A stretch of 34,370 nt of DNA, taken from the NCBI GenBank assembly GCA_028694215.1, contig JAQUTW010000025.1, forward strand, positions 1 through 34,370, read 5' to 3'. Both the position numbers and the translations under genes were made by a program. Below the pieces are notes generated by a model. That model did no database searches and was not told where the DNA came from. It worked only from the letters and a program-made list of their open reading frames with translations. Below, one piece after another: positions 18,401 through 25,999 of this stretch. How positions within the stretch are numbered: the stretch's first letter is position 1; each line of letters starts with the position of its first letter. The DNA is from Paludibacteraceae bacterium (GTDB lineage: Bacteria; Bacteroidota; Bacteroidia; Bacteroidales; Paludibacteraceae).

Positions 18401-18522
18401 TCGGGAAAAACATCTATGTCCATTGTGGAGGTAATGTGTGTACCGATAATTGCCAACAGCATAAAAGCACCTAAAATAAGGTATTTGTTGTTTAATGAGA
18501 ATTTTATGATTTTATTTAACAT
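15427..18522 (-). CDS. Heavy-metal efflux RND pump (CusA/CzcA family)
   Basis: 1031 residues, the usual RND length. TM1 near residues 12-30 is followed by [29 protein letters not shown], the start of the periplasmic porter domain. TM4 carries [25 protein letters not shown], with the paired Asp and Asp/Glu residues of proton relay in heavy-metal RND pumps. The second half repeats the fold, ending in TM segments and [13 protein letters not shown]. It exports metal cations from periplasm or cytoplasm using the proton gradient. The ion (Cu/Ag versus Zn/Co/Cd/Ni) cannot be decided here. The start is the ATG at 18522, 12 bases after the adaptor gene. Confidence 0.93.
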   Translation of the reverse strand: [1031 protein letters not shown]

Positions 18523-18534
18523 GATAGACGGATT

Positions 18535-20025
18535 TTAATGAGCATGACCGGCATGGGCATCAATTTTGCCTGCTGCTTGTGCTAATTTTATTAAGATAGC
18601 TCCTTGTGTAACAACGTGTTGTCCAATATTTAATCCATGTGTTATCTCGGTACGAAAGCCATCGGTAGCACCTATTTGAACAAATTGCTTTTCAAATAAT
18701 TCCGGTGTCGTGCGTACAAAAACGTAGTATGTACCCTGATCTTCCATGATTGCTTTGTTGTCGATGGTTATCGCTTCTTTTTCGGTACGGGCTTTAAGAT
18801 ATAAATCGACAAAAGTACCAACTACAAAATTGCCCGTGTTTTTAATCTTTAAGGTAATTGGAAGTGTAAAGTTGGCGCTGGTAGCAGCTTTGCCGTATGA
18901 AACAATAGAACCTTGCAATTCTTCCAATGTAAAACTTTCGTTGGTAAGTGGATTGAAAATGGCAGCTGTGTAAATGTGATTTAATAAAGGTGCATATTTG
19001 CTGCGTACATCTGCTTTTAAAGTTAAAAATTCGTCTTTTGCAATCGTTAGAATTGGTTGACCTGTTTCAACATAATTGCCATTTTCTACAAACACTTGTT
19101 TTACAAAACCGTTCATGGAAGCGGTAACACGTTGCCCGTTTGTGTCGAAATTTTTTGTGAGTTGTTCATATATGGCTTTGGCATTTTCATAACTGTTTTG
19201 AGCCGTTAAACGTTCTTTTTCGGAAACAATTTTCTCCGTAGCTAACGATTGTACTCTTTCGTAGTTCAGTTTGGCAGTTTCATAATTGTTCTTTGCTTCG
19301 CTAAAACGTAAAGTTATATTATTGTCTGCAAGCTCTTTACCTGATATAGAACAGATGACTTCGCCTTTATTTACTTTCTTGCCTTCAAAAAGAGTGTTGG
19401 AAGTAAACATTATGATGCCGTTTGTTTTTGCTGTAATTACTATTTCATCACCTTGTGCCGGCTCAATGTGAGCCACCGTTTTGATGATTTTTCCAAATGA
19501 CTCTGTATGCACTTCTTCTATGGCGAAATCTGTTTGCCACGATTGTTCTTTACTAAAATGAATGCCTGTTGTGTTTTGTTTGGAATGTTCCTCTGTATCG
19601 TGCTCTGCTTCATGTTCGTCAGCATATACCATAACACTGTCAATGGTTGTTGATGAGTTATCGTTTGCTTGTATGGAAAATATAATGGCACTTTTTCCTT
19701 GTTTTTCAGGGGTAATTTCAAATTTATAAATACCGCTTGAAATTATTTCTGCCGATATTTGTTCAGAGGTAATTTCTCCGACAGTTAATTGTGCTGTAAC
19801 AGAGGCGTTTTCTAACGGTTTAAATGTATTCAGGTCAGTAACGTGCAGTAAAATTTCGGATGTATGACCAACTGAAAAATGAGTATATTCGGCAAAAAAC
19901 TCATAAGTTTCTGTATATGAGGTTAGTATAAGTTGTGATTCGCTGTGGCAATGGGCATCTTCATTGCCATGATTGCAGCCCATTGCCATTACAACGATAG
20001 CTGCCAAAAGCAGTTGCTTTTTCAT
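18535..20025 (-). CDS. Periplasmic adaptor of the metal RND pump (CusB/CzcB-like), lipoprotein
   Basis: 496 residues. The lipoprotein signal MKKQLLLAAIVVMAMGC places Cys17 at the lipobox. An N-terminal Ig-like domain follows (about residues 30-135, ILLHVTDLNTFKPLENASVTA), then a His/Glu linker (HEAEHDTEEHSK). The membrane-fusion core has GKIIKTVAHIEPAQGDEIVITAK, the lipoyl half GTVICS-like block KVNKGEVICSISGKEL, a helical hairpin (NNYETAKLNYERVQSL) and a beta-barrel. It ends in AHAGHAH. The His-rich N- and C-termini suggest metal capture. It joins the pump to the outer-membrane channel. The start is the ATG at 20025; the 136-base gap upstream contains repeats. Confidence 0.9.
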   Translation of the reverse strand: MKKQLLLAAIVVMAMGCNHGNEDAHCHSESQLILTSYTETYEFFAEYTHFSVGHTSEILLHVTDLNTFKPLENASVTAQLTVGEITSEQISAEIISSGIYKFEITPEKQGKSAIIFSIQANDNSSTTIDSVMVYADEHEAEHDTEEHSKQNTTGIHFSKEQSWQTDFAIEEVHTESFGKIIKTVAHIEPAQGDEIVITAKTNGIIMFTSNTLFEGKKVNKGEVICSISGKELADNNITLRFSEAKNNYETAKLNYERVQSLATEKIVSEKERLTAQNSYENAKAIYEQLTKNFDTNGQRVTASMNGFVKQVFVENGNYVETGQPILTIAKDEFLTLKADVRSKYAPLLNHIYTAAIFNPLTNESFTLEELQGSIVSYGKAATSANFTLPITLKIKNTGNFVVGTFVDLYLKARTEKEAITIDNKAIMEDQGTYYVFVRTTPELFEKQFVQIGATDGFRTEITHGLNIGQHVVTQGAILIKLAQAAGKIDAHAGHAH

Positions 20026-20031
20026 AAGGAG

Positions 20032-20069
20032 AAATGTAAATGTTTAGTATTAAATAAATGTAAATGTTT
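20032..20069 (+). repeat. 14-bp direct repeat upstream of the adaptor gene
   Basis: AAATGTAAATGTTT occurs twice, at 20032-20045 and 20056-20069, exactly 24 bp apart, just upstream of the adaptor start at 20025. Two copies on one face of the helix could be a regulator site. AT-rich chance repetition is possible. Confidence 0.5.
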
Positions 20070-20091
20070 TCATTTCGGAAAACAGTCGGAT

Positions 20092-20115
20092 GCCTTTGTT
20101 ATAATGTCAAAAGGC
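20092..20115 (-). other. Intercistronic hairpin before the adaptor gene
   Basis: GCCTTTTG and CAAAGGC on the minus strand pair over seven bases with one bulge around a nine-base loop. There is no T-run after it, so it is not a typical terminator. It may be an mRNA stability or processing element between the His-rich gene and the adaptor gene. Confidence 0.35.
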
Positions 20116-20161
20116 AATGTCTGTAAAATGTCATTAAAGACAAATTGCAGTTTGAATAATA

Positions 20162-20590
20162 CTAAATAGTGGGAGGGGCGCGCAGACCTAATTCATTTGA
20201 GAAAAAGGCTGTATAATAAGGTAATCCGTCAAAAATTGGATATTGAAAATGTTTATCAACACAGAAAAAATCAGATGTGTTATTGTCAATCTTTGCCGAC
20301 AGCAAATTAATTAACAGTTGTATTTCTTGCACCTGTATTTTTGTAAATCCCGGTACCAAAGGCAACATTTGACTGAAAACACATAGATGATGAGAGTGGT
20401 GTGGCGCATCTGATGTTTGTTCGCTTTCATCGGCATGGTGATGCCCTTCGTGAAAGTGAAAATTCCAGCAGACTTCTTCCATTACGTTGTTGTCTGTGTT
20501 GTTATCAACATGATGATGTGGCACAAAAGCGTGAGCTGTCCAAAAAAAAGCAGCTAACAAACAGAATATGAATGTAATTCTTCGTTTCAC
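20162..20590 (-). CDS. Small exported His-rich protein, probable metal-binding component of the efflux operon
   Basis: 142 residues from a GTG at 20590; no in-frame ATG precedes the signal peptide. The signal peptide is MKRRITFIFCLLAAFFWTAHA. The mature part begins with His clusters (H25-H27; residues 45-52, HFHEGHHH; H64-H68, HHSHH) with Cys41 and Cys70, then a hydrophobic segment and a less remarkable C-terminus. Small His-rich periplasmic proteins often sit beside Cus/Czc pumps and are thought to bind or buffer the metal. I do not recognise a named family with certainty. It is the first gene of the unit, followed after 136 bases by the adaptor. Confidence 0.72.
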   Translation of the reverse strand: MKRRITFIFCLLAAFFWTAHAFVPHHHVDNNTDNNVMEEVCWNFHFHEGHHHADESEQTSDAPHHSHHLCVFSQMLPLVPGFTKIQVQEIQLLINLLSAKIDNNTSDFFCVDKHFQYPIFDGLPYYTAFFSNELGLRAPPTI

Positions 20591-20594
20591 ACGG

Positions 20595-20602
20595 CAAAGA
20601 TA
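20595..20602 (-). promoter_or_regulatory. -7 box (TATCTTTG) at the start of the metal-efflux operon
   Basis: TATCTTTG on the minus strand is a perfect TAnnTTTG. Only four bases separate it from the GTG start, so if used the mRNA would be leaderless or nearly so. Confidence 0.55.
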
Positions 20603-20660
20603 CGCTTTTTTTGTAAAATGGTATTGTTTCTTAAGAAAAAATATAGTTTTTTATTTTGAT

Positions 20661-21806
20661 TTATTTTATCAGTTTGTAGTTTGTATGTATTTGATTGTCT
20701 GTTATTTGTAATAAGTATAATCCGTTAGGTAATGAGTTGGTGCTAAGAATGTTGTTGCCGGATGTAATTGCAAAATCTCCTATTTTTATGCCTGCTGCAG
20801 TAAATAGAAATCCATGCAAAGACTTGTCGGAAAAGATGTTTAAATATGTGGCAATGTTTGTGTTTACATATAGTTGCGGATTTGTAGTCTCGGTTGTGGC
20901 AGATTGGTAATGTAAATCTGTAATGCCTGCAATTTCGGTAGAACATTCACCTAAGAAACCATTATTTTGGAGAACTCCTGTGTAAACTTTGATAAAGTCG
21001 ATGCCGTTTAAATGAACGGGATTTCCTGTAGAATCGACAGCCCATTCTATGTCGAAGTGGGATCGGTCGTCTGTATTTGGGAAATTATCGGCATATCCCC
21101 AGTCAAAAGCGTACAAAATGGTATTGCCTCCGTTTGTTCCGGGAACTCCGTTTTGTGGCAATAAAGTGCCTTTGAATGTTATGCTGTCGGATTTTATCCA
21201 CAATGGATAATAACTTTGTTTGTGAAGAACGTTTTTACAAATATAACCGCTTTGTCCTTGGTTGTCTTTCCATCGTATGTACTTGTCAATGGCTGTAACA
21301 GCAGAGTCTTGAGCAGTTGTAGGTTTATAGTAGGTTACTTCATAATCTTTTATGGTGGAGTTTTTGTAATATTCGCTGCCGGCTATTTCGTACCATTCAT
21401 CGTCTGGCAAACCGTTTTTGTTTGTATCATAAGCCACCATTACAATTCCGGGTTCGCTGCTGCCACCATATCGCATGCTGTCTGTCTGATACGAAACGAA
21501 TGCATTGCCTGCAATTTTGAAGTCTTTTTCATCTGCCACATTAGGAATGGTGTGGTCAAATCCAACTACAATATAGCCGCCCCATGCTCCCAAACATATC
21601 ATAGTTCCGTTATCTGTTTTGGCAATAGACCGATAGGCTTTTGCAATAACAGAGTCTTTTATGTTTCCTTCTTCGTATGACGGCAGGATATTTGTAAATT
21701 GTCCGGGAGCAGGTACAAAATCAAAAATTTTGGATATGTATGGTGTGGTGGCTGTCAATAAAGTAATGTGACAAAAGCAAGCTATCAATAATAGATTCGT
21801 TTTCAT
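20661..21806 (-). CDS. T9SS-sorted surface protein of the cobalamin uptake operon
   Basis: 381 residues from the ATG at 21806; the longer frame needs a TTG at 21830 that overlaps the upstream gene. A signal peptide (MKTNLLLIACFCHITLLTAT) is followed by a single large domain. It has GNAFVSYQTDSMRYGGSSEPGIV, an acidic DTNKNGLPDDEWYEIAG loop that looks calcium-binding, and a closing DFIKVYTGVLQNNGFLGECSTEI strand set. It resembles the 'cell surface/PKD-like' proteins often found next to BtuB and BtuG homologues. The last 70 residues form a T9SS type A sorting domain (LNIFSDKSLHGFLF, NGLYLLQI, HTNYKLIK). It probably binds cobalamin or aids the receptor at the cell surface; this is inference from position. 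Confidence 0.8.
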   Translation of the reverse strand: MKTNLLLIACFCHITLLTATTPYISKIFDFVPAPGQFTNILPSYEEGNIKDSVIAKAYRSIAKTDNGTMICLGAWGGYIVVGFDHTIPNVADEKDFKIAGNAFVSYQTDSMRYGGSSEPGIVMVAYDTNKNGLPDDEWYEIAGSEYYKNSTIKDYEVTYYKPTTAQDSAVTAIDKYIRWKDNQGQSGYICKNVLHKQSYYPLWIKSDSITFKGTLLPQNGVPGTNGGNTILYAFDWGYADNFPNTDDRSHFDIEWAVDSTGNPVHLNGIDFIKVYTGVLQNNGFLGECSTEIAGITDLHYQSATTETTNPQLYVNTNIATYLNIFSDKSLHGFLFTAAGIKIGDFAITSGNNILSTNSLPNGLYLLQITDNQIHTNYKLIK

Positions 21807-21810
21807 AATT

Positions 21811-22953
21811 TTATTTGTATAAAAAAGCAAAATGTGCAGGAATGTCTCCTGTAGTAACGCTCCATTTTAGTTTACCATCAGGCGATAAACAATAGAGACT
21901 TCCGGGTATGACGTGATTTTTTACATCGGTTATAAAAATCTCTCGTGTTAGCGGATTTACAGCTAATCCGTATGGTGTTTTTATTTGTTGCTCGGTGTCG
22001 TCGGTAATAAAGTGACGAGTAATGATTTCTTTATTCGAAAGTTTGACAAGTGCATATGTAATGGCGGTTTCTCCTGTGTTCCAGTTCCATTCTGTACTGT
22101 AAATATAAGCCGAATCGCCGACAATACAGAAATTACTTACGGGGATATTTAGCGAATCTTTAAGTGTATCTATTTTAGTATTAATTATATACAGATTAGA
22201 TGGTGTGGTGTAATAATCGCCACGCCCTGATACATAAACATTACCGTTGTTGTCGGCTTTCAGACGATGTAAATTAATTGCTACAGGAATCTGTTTAATC
22301 TCCTTAAATGTGGCAATGTCAATTACCGAAACGGTTTTGTCGTAGTTAGGATAGCGATAACCTCCGGAGTTGGCAACATAAAGTTTTTCGTTAACGACAG
22401 TTAGCTCTTCCGGTTGATAGCCAACGGTTACAGTTCTAAGAATTTGAAAAGTTGTGGTGTCAATTTCGGCAACATAGCCTAACTGGTCATGGTTGGGATT
22501 TGCTTGTACGGGACCGGCATACGAACTAACGTACGCTTTGCCGTTATGAAACGTAATATAGCGACAATTTGGAATCTCTACACTTCCTAAATGTTTGGCT
22601 GTATGCGCGTCCATAATTTCCACGAGGTTGGAACAATTGATAACAGCATATAATTTGCTCCCGTAAATTTTTAAATCGTTGCCAACGTCGCCTAATTCGG
22701 ATACAATGTTTGGATTTGTAGCGGCATAAATGTTTTTGGTGTAAATGCCGGTTGTATAATTGTAATAATCCAATGTTGCCTTATTGCTGCCCATGTTGCC
22801 TTCGTTTAATAGATAAAAACCAATAATTTCTGAGTTTGGTACTGTGTCGCCAACCGGTGTTTCTGTTGGAGTAATTACGGGATAATCACCTCTGCATGAG
22901 TATATTGTCGCAATTGTCAGGCTGAGTATAATAAGTTTTATTGTTTGTTTCAT
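21811..22953 (-). CDS. btuG: BtuG-like surface lipoprotein (YncE-type beta-propeller)
   Basis: 380 residues from the ATG at 22953, one base after the btuB stop. The lipoprotein signal MKQTIKLIILSLTIATIYSC puts Cys20 at the lipid anchor. The remainder shows about seven blade-like repeats, each with a Tyr/Val-rich strand pair: KLYAVINCSNLVEI, KAYVSSYAGPV, KLYVANSGGYRYP, NVYVSGRGDYYT and SAYIYSTEWNWN, ending in REIFITDV. This is the architecture of BtuG, the high-affinity B12-capturing lipoprotein that caps BtuB in Bacteroides. The riboswitch upstream and adjacency to the receptor support the call. Orthology to characterised BtuG2 is inference. Confidence 0.82.
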   Translation of the reverse strand: MKQTIKLIILSLTIATIYSCRGDYPVITPTETPVGDTVPNSEIIGFYLLNEGNMGSNKATLDYYNYTTGIYTKNIYAATNPNIVSELGDVGNDLKIYGSKLYAVINCSNLVEIMDAHTAKHLGSVEIPNCRYITFHNGKAYVSSYAGPVQANPNHDQLGYVAEIDTTTFQILRTVTVGYQPEELTVVNEKLYVANSGGYRYPNYDKTVSVIDIATFKEIKQIPVAINLHRLKADNNGNVYVSGRGDYYTTPSNLYIINTKIDTLKDSLNIPVSNFCIVGDSAYIYSTEWNWNTGETAITYALVKLSNKEIITRHFITDDTEQQIKTPYGLAVNPLTREIFITDVKNHVIPGSLYCLSPDGKLKWSVTTGDIPAHFAFLYK

Positions 22954-22954
22954 A

Positions 22955-24976
22955 TTAAATTTCAACTTTCAGAATAATTTTAAAATTAGTTCCCGGCATC
23001 GGATAATTGAGAACAACATCATATTGTTGATTGAAGATATTGTTGACTTCTGCCGATGCAGTTAGTTTAACTTTTTTGAGAATGAATTGTTTGGATAACG
23101 ATAAATCGTGAGTGTACCACGGCAATACGTAGTTTTCTATAATATTGGCACTTTGATTATAACGTTCACCGGTATAGATGAAGCTATAATTTAAGCCCCA
23201 TGTTTTGTATTTAAAATTCCCAACAACAGAACCGCTGTGCCAAGGTGTGTATGGAATTTGGTCGCCGTAATAGCCTTCTGTAGGGTCGGTTAAATCGCGT
23301 GCGTCTTGATAGGTATAATTGAGTAGAATATCTAAATCCCAATATTTGCACCAGTTGAAGCCAATTTTCAATGAAACATCTGTTCCTAAAATTTTTACTT
23401 TCCCGAGATTCATCATTTGCCATCTGAAAGGATTGGCAGTAGGCACTGCCACAATTTTATCTTCTACATCATTGTAATAAACATTGACCGAGGCATCTAA
23501 CAAATTAAGTACGGATTTTGTGCTCTGATAGACATAAGAGAGCCCGATGTTGTATTGCGAAACGTATTCAGGATTGAGTTGTGCATTGCTTGTAAATGTG
23601 TAATATAAATCGTTGAAAGTAGGCATTCTGAAAATGCGTTTGTAGAATAATTGTATATCAAAAGGTACTCGTACACAAGGTCTTACCCTAGCCGTTACGG
23701 CAGGCGTAAAAACTTGTTTGTCGGTTGCTGCTGTGTTGCGTTCAACTGTTTCATGCGTAAATGTTCCTAAAACACTTGCTTGCATTTTTATATTGGGAAA
23801 CTTGATGGCTGTAGCCAACGCCACTAATCCGGTGTAACGAGTTGGATAAGAAAAATTGACGATGTCGGCATTCAAAGTGTTCCATTGAAAATCGGTTGAT
23901 AGTGCCGCTTCCCACCATTTGAAAATGCGAAACGAATTGGCAACTGAAAGGTAAACTTCTTGTTGCTTATAGATGTTGTCGATATATTGCAATGTGGTGT
24001 CAGGATTCAGATAATGCGTATAATCATAAGCATATTTTCCATTAGCGAGAAAGGAATAAAAAGGTGTAAAATCTTTACGAAAAGAGCCTTGTGCAAAAAA
24101 GTTATCGTCCCATTGTCGTTGATGATGTTCGTACAGATTTCGTGCTATATATCCGGGAAGTCCGCGCTCCGAATAGTAATTGTAGAGATGAGCATTCCAT
24201 TCGCCGTCGGTTATGACACCACAAAAAGAAGCTTCAGTGCGCAAAGCGTTGATGTCGGCATTTTCACGTATGGCAACAGTGTCGTATGCTATGCTTCCAT
24301 CAGCATTTACCCGTTTGTGCCGAAATTTATAACGTCCGTTTGCATGCGTATATTCTGCGTTTACCGAACAGCTTGCCGATTGCCCGATTCTTTGTTGCCA
24401 CATAAATGCAGGGTTGATTAAGCCGAAAGAACCGGTTTTAAATGTCCCGAAAATATGAAATTTCTCGTTTTCGGTAAATTTCGGTATTTTGGTTTGTAAA
24501 TAAATGGTTCCTGCTGCACCATAATCTTTGGCGGATTGCAACATCGAACTTTTTTGACCGTTATAAAGTTCAATGGCTTCCATATTGTCAAGCGAGAAAC
24601 GTCCCAAATCTATCTGCCCGTTTTGTGCGTTGCCAAGTTGAATACCATCGTAGAAAACGCCCATTTGATTTGTTCCCATACTGCGAATGTTGATGGTTTT
24701 GATGCCGCCAACGCCACCGTAATCTTTTATTTGTACACCTGAAAAATAGCGTACGGCATCTGCCACCGATTGACAACTAAGACCTTGTAAAATGTCGCCT
24801 TCTAATTTTTTAGGTGGAATGATTTCTGTTTCTCTGTGATTACCCAAAATCTCAACTTCTTGAATGCTGTAACTTTGAATGGCAGAGTCCGGGACAGAAG
24901 TTGCTGCCGCCATTAAATTTTGGCAGAGGAACAATACAAATACCAATAAAAAAAGTTTGCTTGTAAAATGTGTCAT
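22955..24976 (-). CDS. btuB: TonB-dependent cobalamin receptor
   Basis: 673 residues. Signal peptide (MTHFTSKLFLLVFVLFLCQNLMAA), then a TonB-box-like IQEVEILG. The plug domain spans about residues 55-165 (SVADAVRYFSGVQIKDYGGVGG, TINIRSMGTNQMGVFYDGIQLG), and a 22-strand-type barrel runs to the end (EVNNIFNQQYDVVLNYP, ending ILKVEI). It has no N-terminal carboxypeptidase-like domain, unlike SusC proteins. It imports cobalamin through the outer membrane with TonB/ExbBD energy. The cobalamin riboswitch directly upstream and the BtuG-like gene after it define the substrate. The start is the ATG at 24976, about 50 bases after the riboswitch. Confidence 0.93.
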   Translation of the reverse strand: MTHFTSKLFLLVFVLFLCQNLMAAATSVPDSAIQSYSIQEVEILGNHRETEIIPPKKLEGDILQGLSCQSVADAVRYFSGVQIKDYGGVGGIKTINIRSMGTNQMGVFYDGIQLGNAQNGQIDLGRFSLDNMEAIELYNGQKSSMLQSAKDYGAAGTIYLQTKIPKFTENEKFHIFGTFKTGSFGLINPAFMWQQRIGQSASCSVNAEYTHANGRYKFRHKRVNADGSIAYDTVAIRENADINALRTEASFCGVITDGEWNAHLYNYYSERGLPGYIARNLYEHHQRQWDDNFFAQGSFRKDFTPFYSFLANGKYAYDYTHYLNPDTTLQYIDNIYKQQEVYLSVANSFRIFKWWEAALSTDFQWNTLNADIVNFSYPTRYTGLVALATAIKFPNIKMQASVLGTFTHETVERNTAATDKQVFTPAVTARVRPCVRVPFDIQLFYKRIFRMPTFNDLYYTFTSNAQLNPEYVSQYNIGLSYVYQSTKSVLNLLDASVNVYYNDVEDKIVAVPTANPFRWQMMNLGKVKILGTDVSLKIGFNWCKYWDLDILLNYTYQDARDLTDPTEGYYGDQIPYTPWHSGSVVGNFKYKTWGLNYSFIYTGERYNQSANIIENYVLPWYTHDLSLSKQFILKKVKLTASAEVNNIFNQQYDVVLNYPMPGTNFKIILKVEI

Positions 24977-25021
24977 ATCAACCTAAACTCTTTCCGCGAG
25001 AGCTAAAGTAAATAACTAATT

Positions 25022-25204
25022 GTGTTGGCAGGTCTTCTGACTTGGTCTGTATTGTAAATTGCCTTCCCAAATTTATTCAGTGGCTGATTGATTTACAACT
25101 TTCATATTTAATGTATGACCTTACAGCAGCGGGACTGTTCAGGATTTGCACCTGATTCCCTATTAGTGCGAAATGTGGAAGCATTGCACATAAACCAATA
25201 CAAT
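25022..25204 (-). promoter_or_regulatory. Cobalamin (adenosylcobalamin) riboswitch
   Basis: Read on the minus strand, the aptamer has the conserved blocks in order: GGGAATCAGGTGCAAATCC, then CCCGCTGCTGTAAG, then CAGCCACTG, GGGAAGGC, and the B12 box AAGTCAGAAGACCTGCC at 25027-25043. Bound cobalamin lowers expression of the btuB operon. No strong terminator hairpin with a U tract lies between the B12 box and the btuB ATG. A short hairpin (AGCTCT with AGAGTT, about 24986-25004) is near the start codon, so translational control looks more likely than termination (inference). Confidence 0.95.
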
Positions 25205-25206
25205 TG

Positions 25207-25214
25207 CAAAGGTA
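25207..25214 (-). promoter_or_regulatory. -7 box (TACCTTTG) for the riboswitch-btuB operon
   Basis: A perfect TAnnTTTG match just upstream of the aptamer, predicting a transcript start near 25204. It lies between the ttcA stop at 25265 and the riboswitch. Confidence 0.65.
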
Positions 25215-25264
25215 CACTTTTTTTATTAAAGGAGTATCAGTTTGTTGATTTATGTGTTTATAAA

Positions 25265-25999
25265 TTATTGGGACGAAAAATCTTGTTTTTGAGGCAGGTA
25301 ATTGGTTTCAACATTATGCATACTGTGCCACAGATTTTGACGTACGTAAGGGTTTGTTGCCTCTATTTGGGCTAGAAGTTGTTTTATAAAATATCGTTGC
25401 GAATTGTTTTCGTAGGGACAGTTTTTGTTTTGTGGACGGTAGTTGCGTATAGTTCGCCATTCTTCTAATTCTTTTTCCGAAATTAATGCCAATGGTCGTA
25501 TAATAGTCATGTCGAATTTGTCCATTCGTAATTTTGGCGGCATAGAGCCAATGGTACCTTGATACATCATGTTTATCAACAGTGTTTCTATCATATCATC
25601 ACGATGATGACCTAAGGCTATTTTATTGCATTTTAGTTCTTTTGCCAATTCAAACAAACTCTTTCTACGGTTCCACGAACAAAGAAAACAGGGCGATTTT
25701 CGTTTGTCGGTGGAGGCATCAAATGATATAGCTTTGTGTACAAATGGAATTTTATAATTGTTGCAAATATCTTGCAGGTATTCTAAATCGGCCTTATAAG
25801 GGATGTTTTCAACAGATATGTGTGCTGCTGTTAATGAAAAAAAAGGGTGGCGGATTTTCATCCGCTCACCCAAAAGCTCCGTCATGGCAAGGGAATCTTT
25901 CCCTCCCGAAAGCCCTATCAGAATATGGTCTCCTTCGTCTATCAAATGATAGTCGAAAATGGCTTTGACTAATTTTCGTTGCAATTTATTCTGAATCAA
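25265..25999 (-). CDS. ttcA: TtcA-like tRNA 2-thiocytidine synthetase
   Basis: 244 residues. The N-terminal PP-loop SGGKDS (residues 31-36) adenylates the target cytidine. C104 and C107 (PCFLCSWNRR) plus C194 (NCPYEN) match the three cysteines that hold the [4Fe-4S] cluster in TtcA. GHHRDDMIETLL is the second family signature. TtcA introduces s2C at position 32 of some tRNAs. It starts at a TTG (25999) whose last two bases form the start of the trpB TGA; a TAA lies a few codons upstream in this frame and no ATG is available. The pair should be translationally coupled, placing ttcA under the trp attenuator. Confidence 0.88.
   Translation of the reverse strand: MIQNKLQRKLVKAIFDYHLIDEGDHILIGLSGGKDSLAMTELLGERMKIRHPFFSLTAAHISVENIPYKADLEYLQDICNNYKIPFVHKAISFDASTDKRKSPCFLCSWNRRKSLFELAKELKCNKIALGHHRDDMIETLLINMMYQGTIGSMPPKLRMDKFDMTIIRPLALISEKELEEWRTIRNYRPQNKNCPYENNSQRYFIKQLLAQIEATNPYVRQNLWHSMHNVETNYLPQKQDFSSQ

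Noticed and set aside
21807-21830. TTG start extending the T9SS protein of the B12 operon
   Set aside because: It would overlap the BtuG stop and put extra residues before an otherwise normal signal peptide that begins at ATG 21806.
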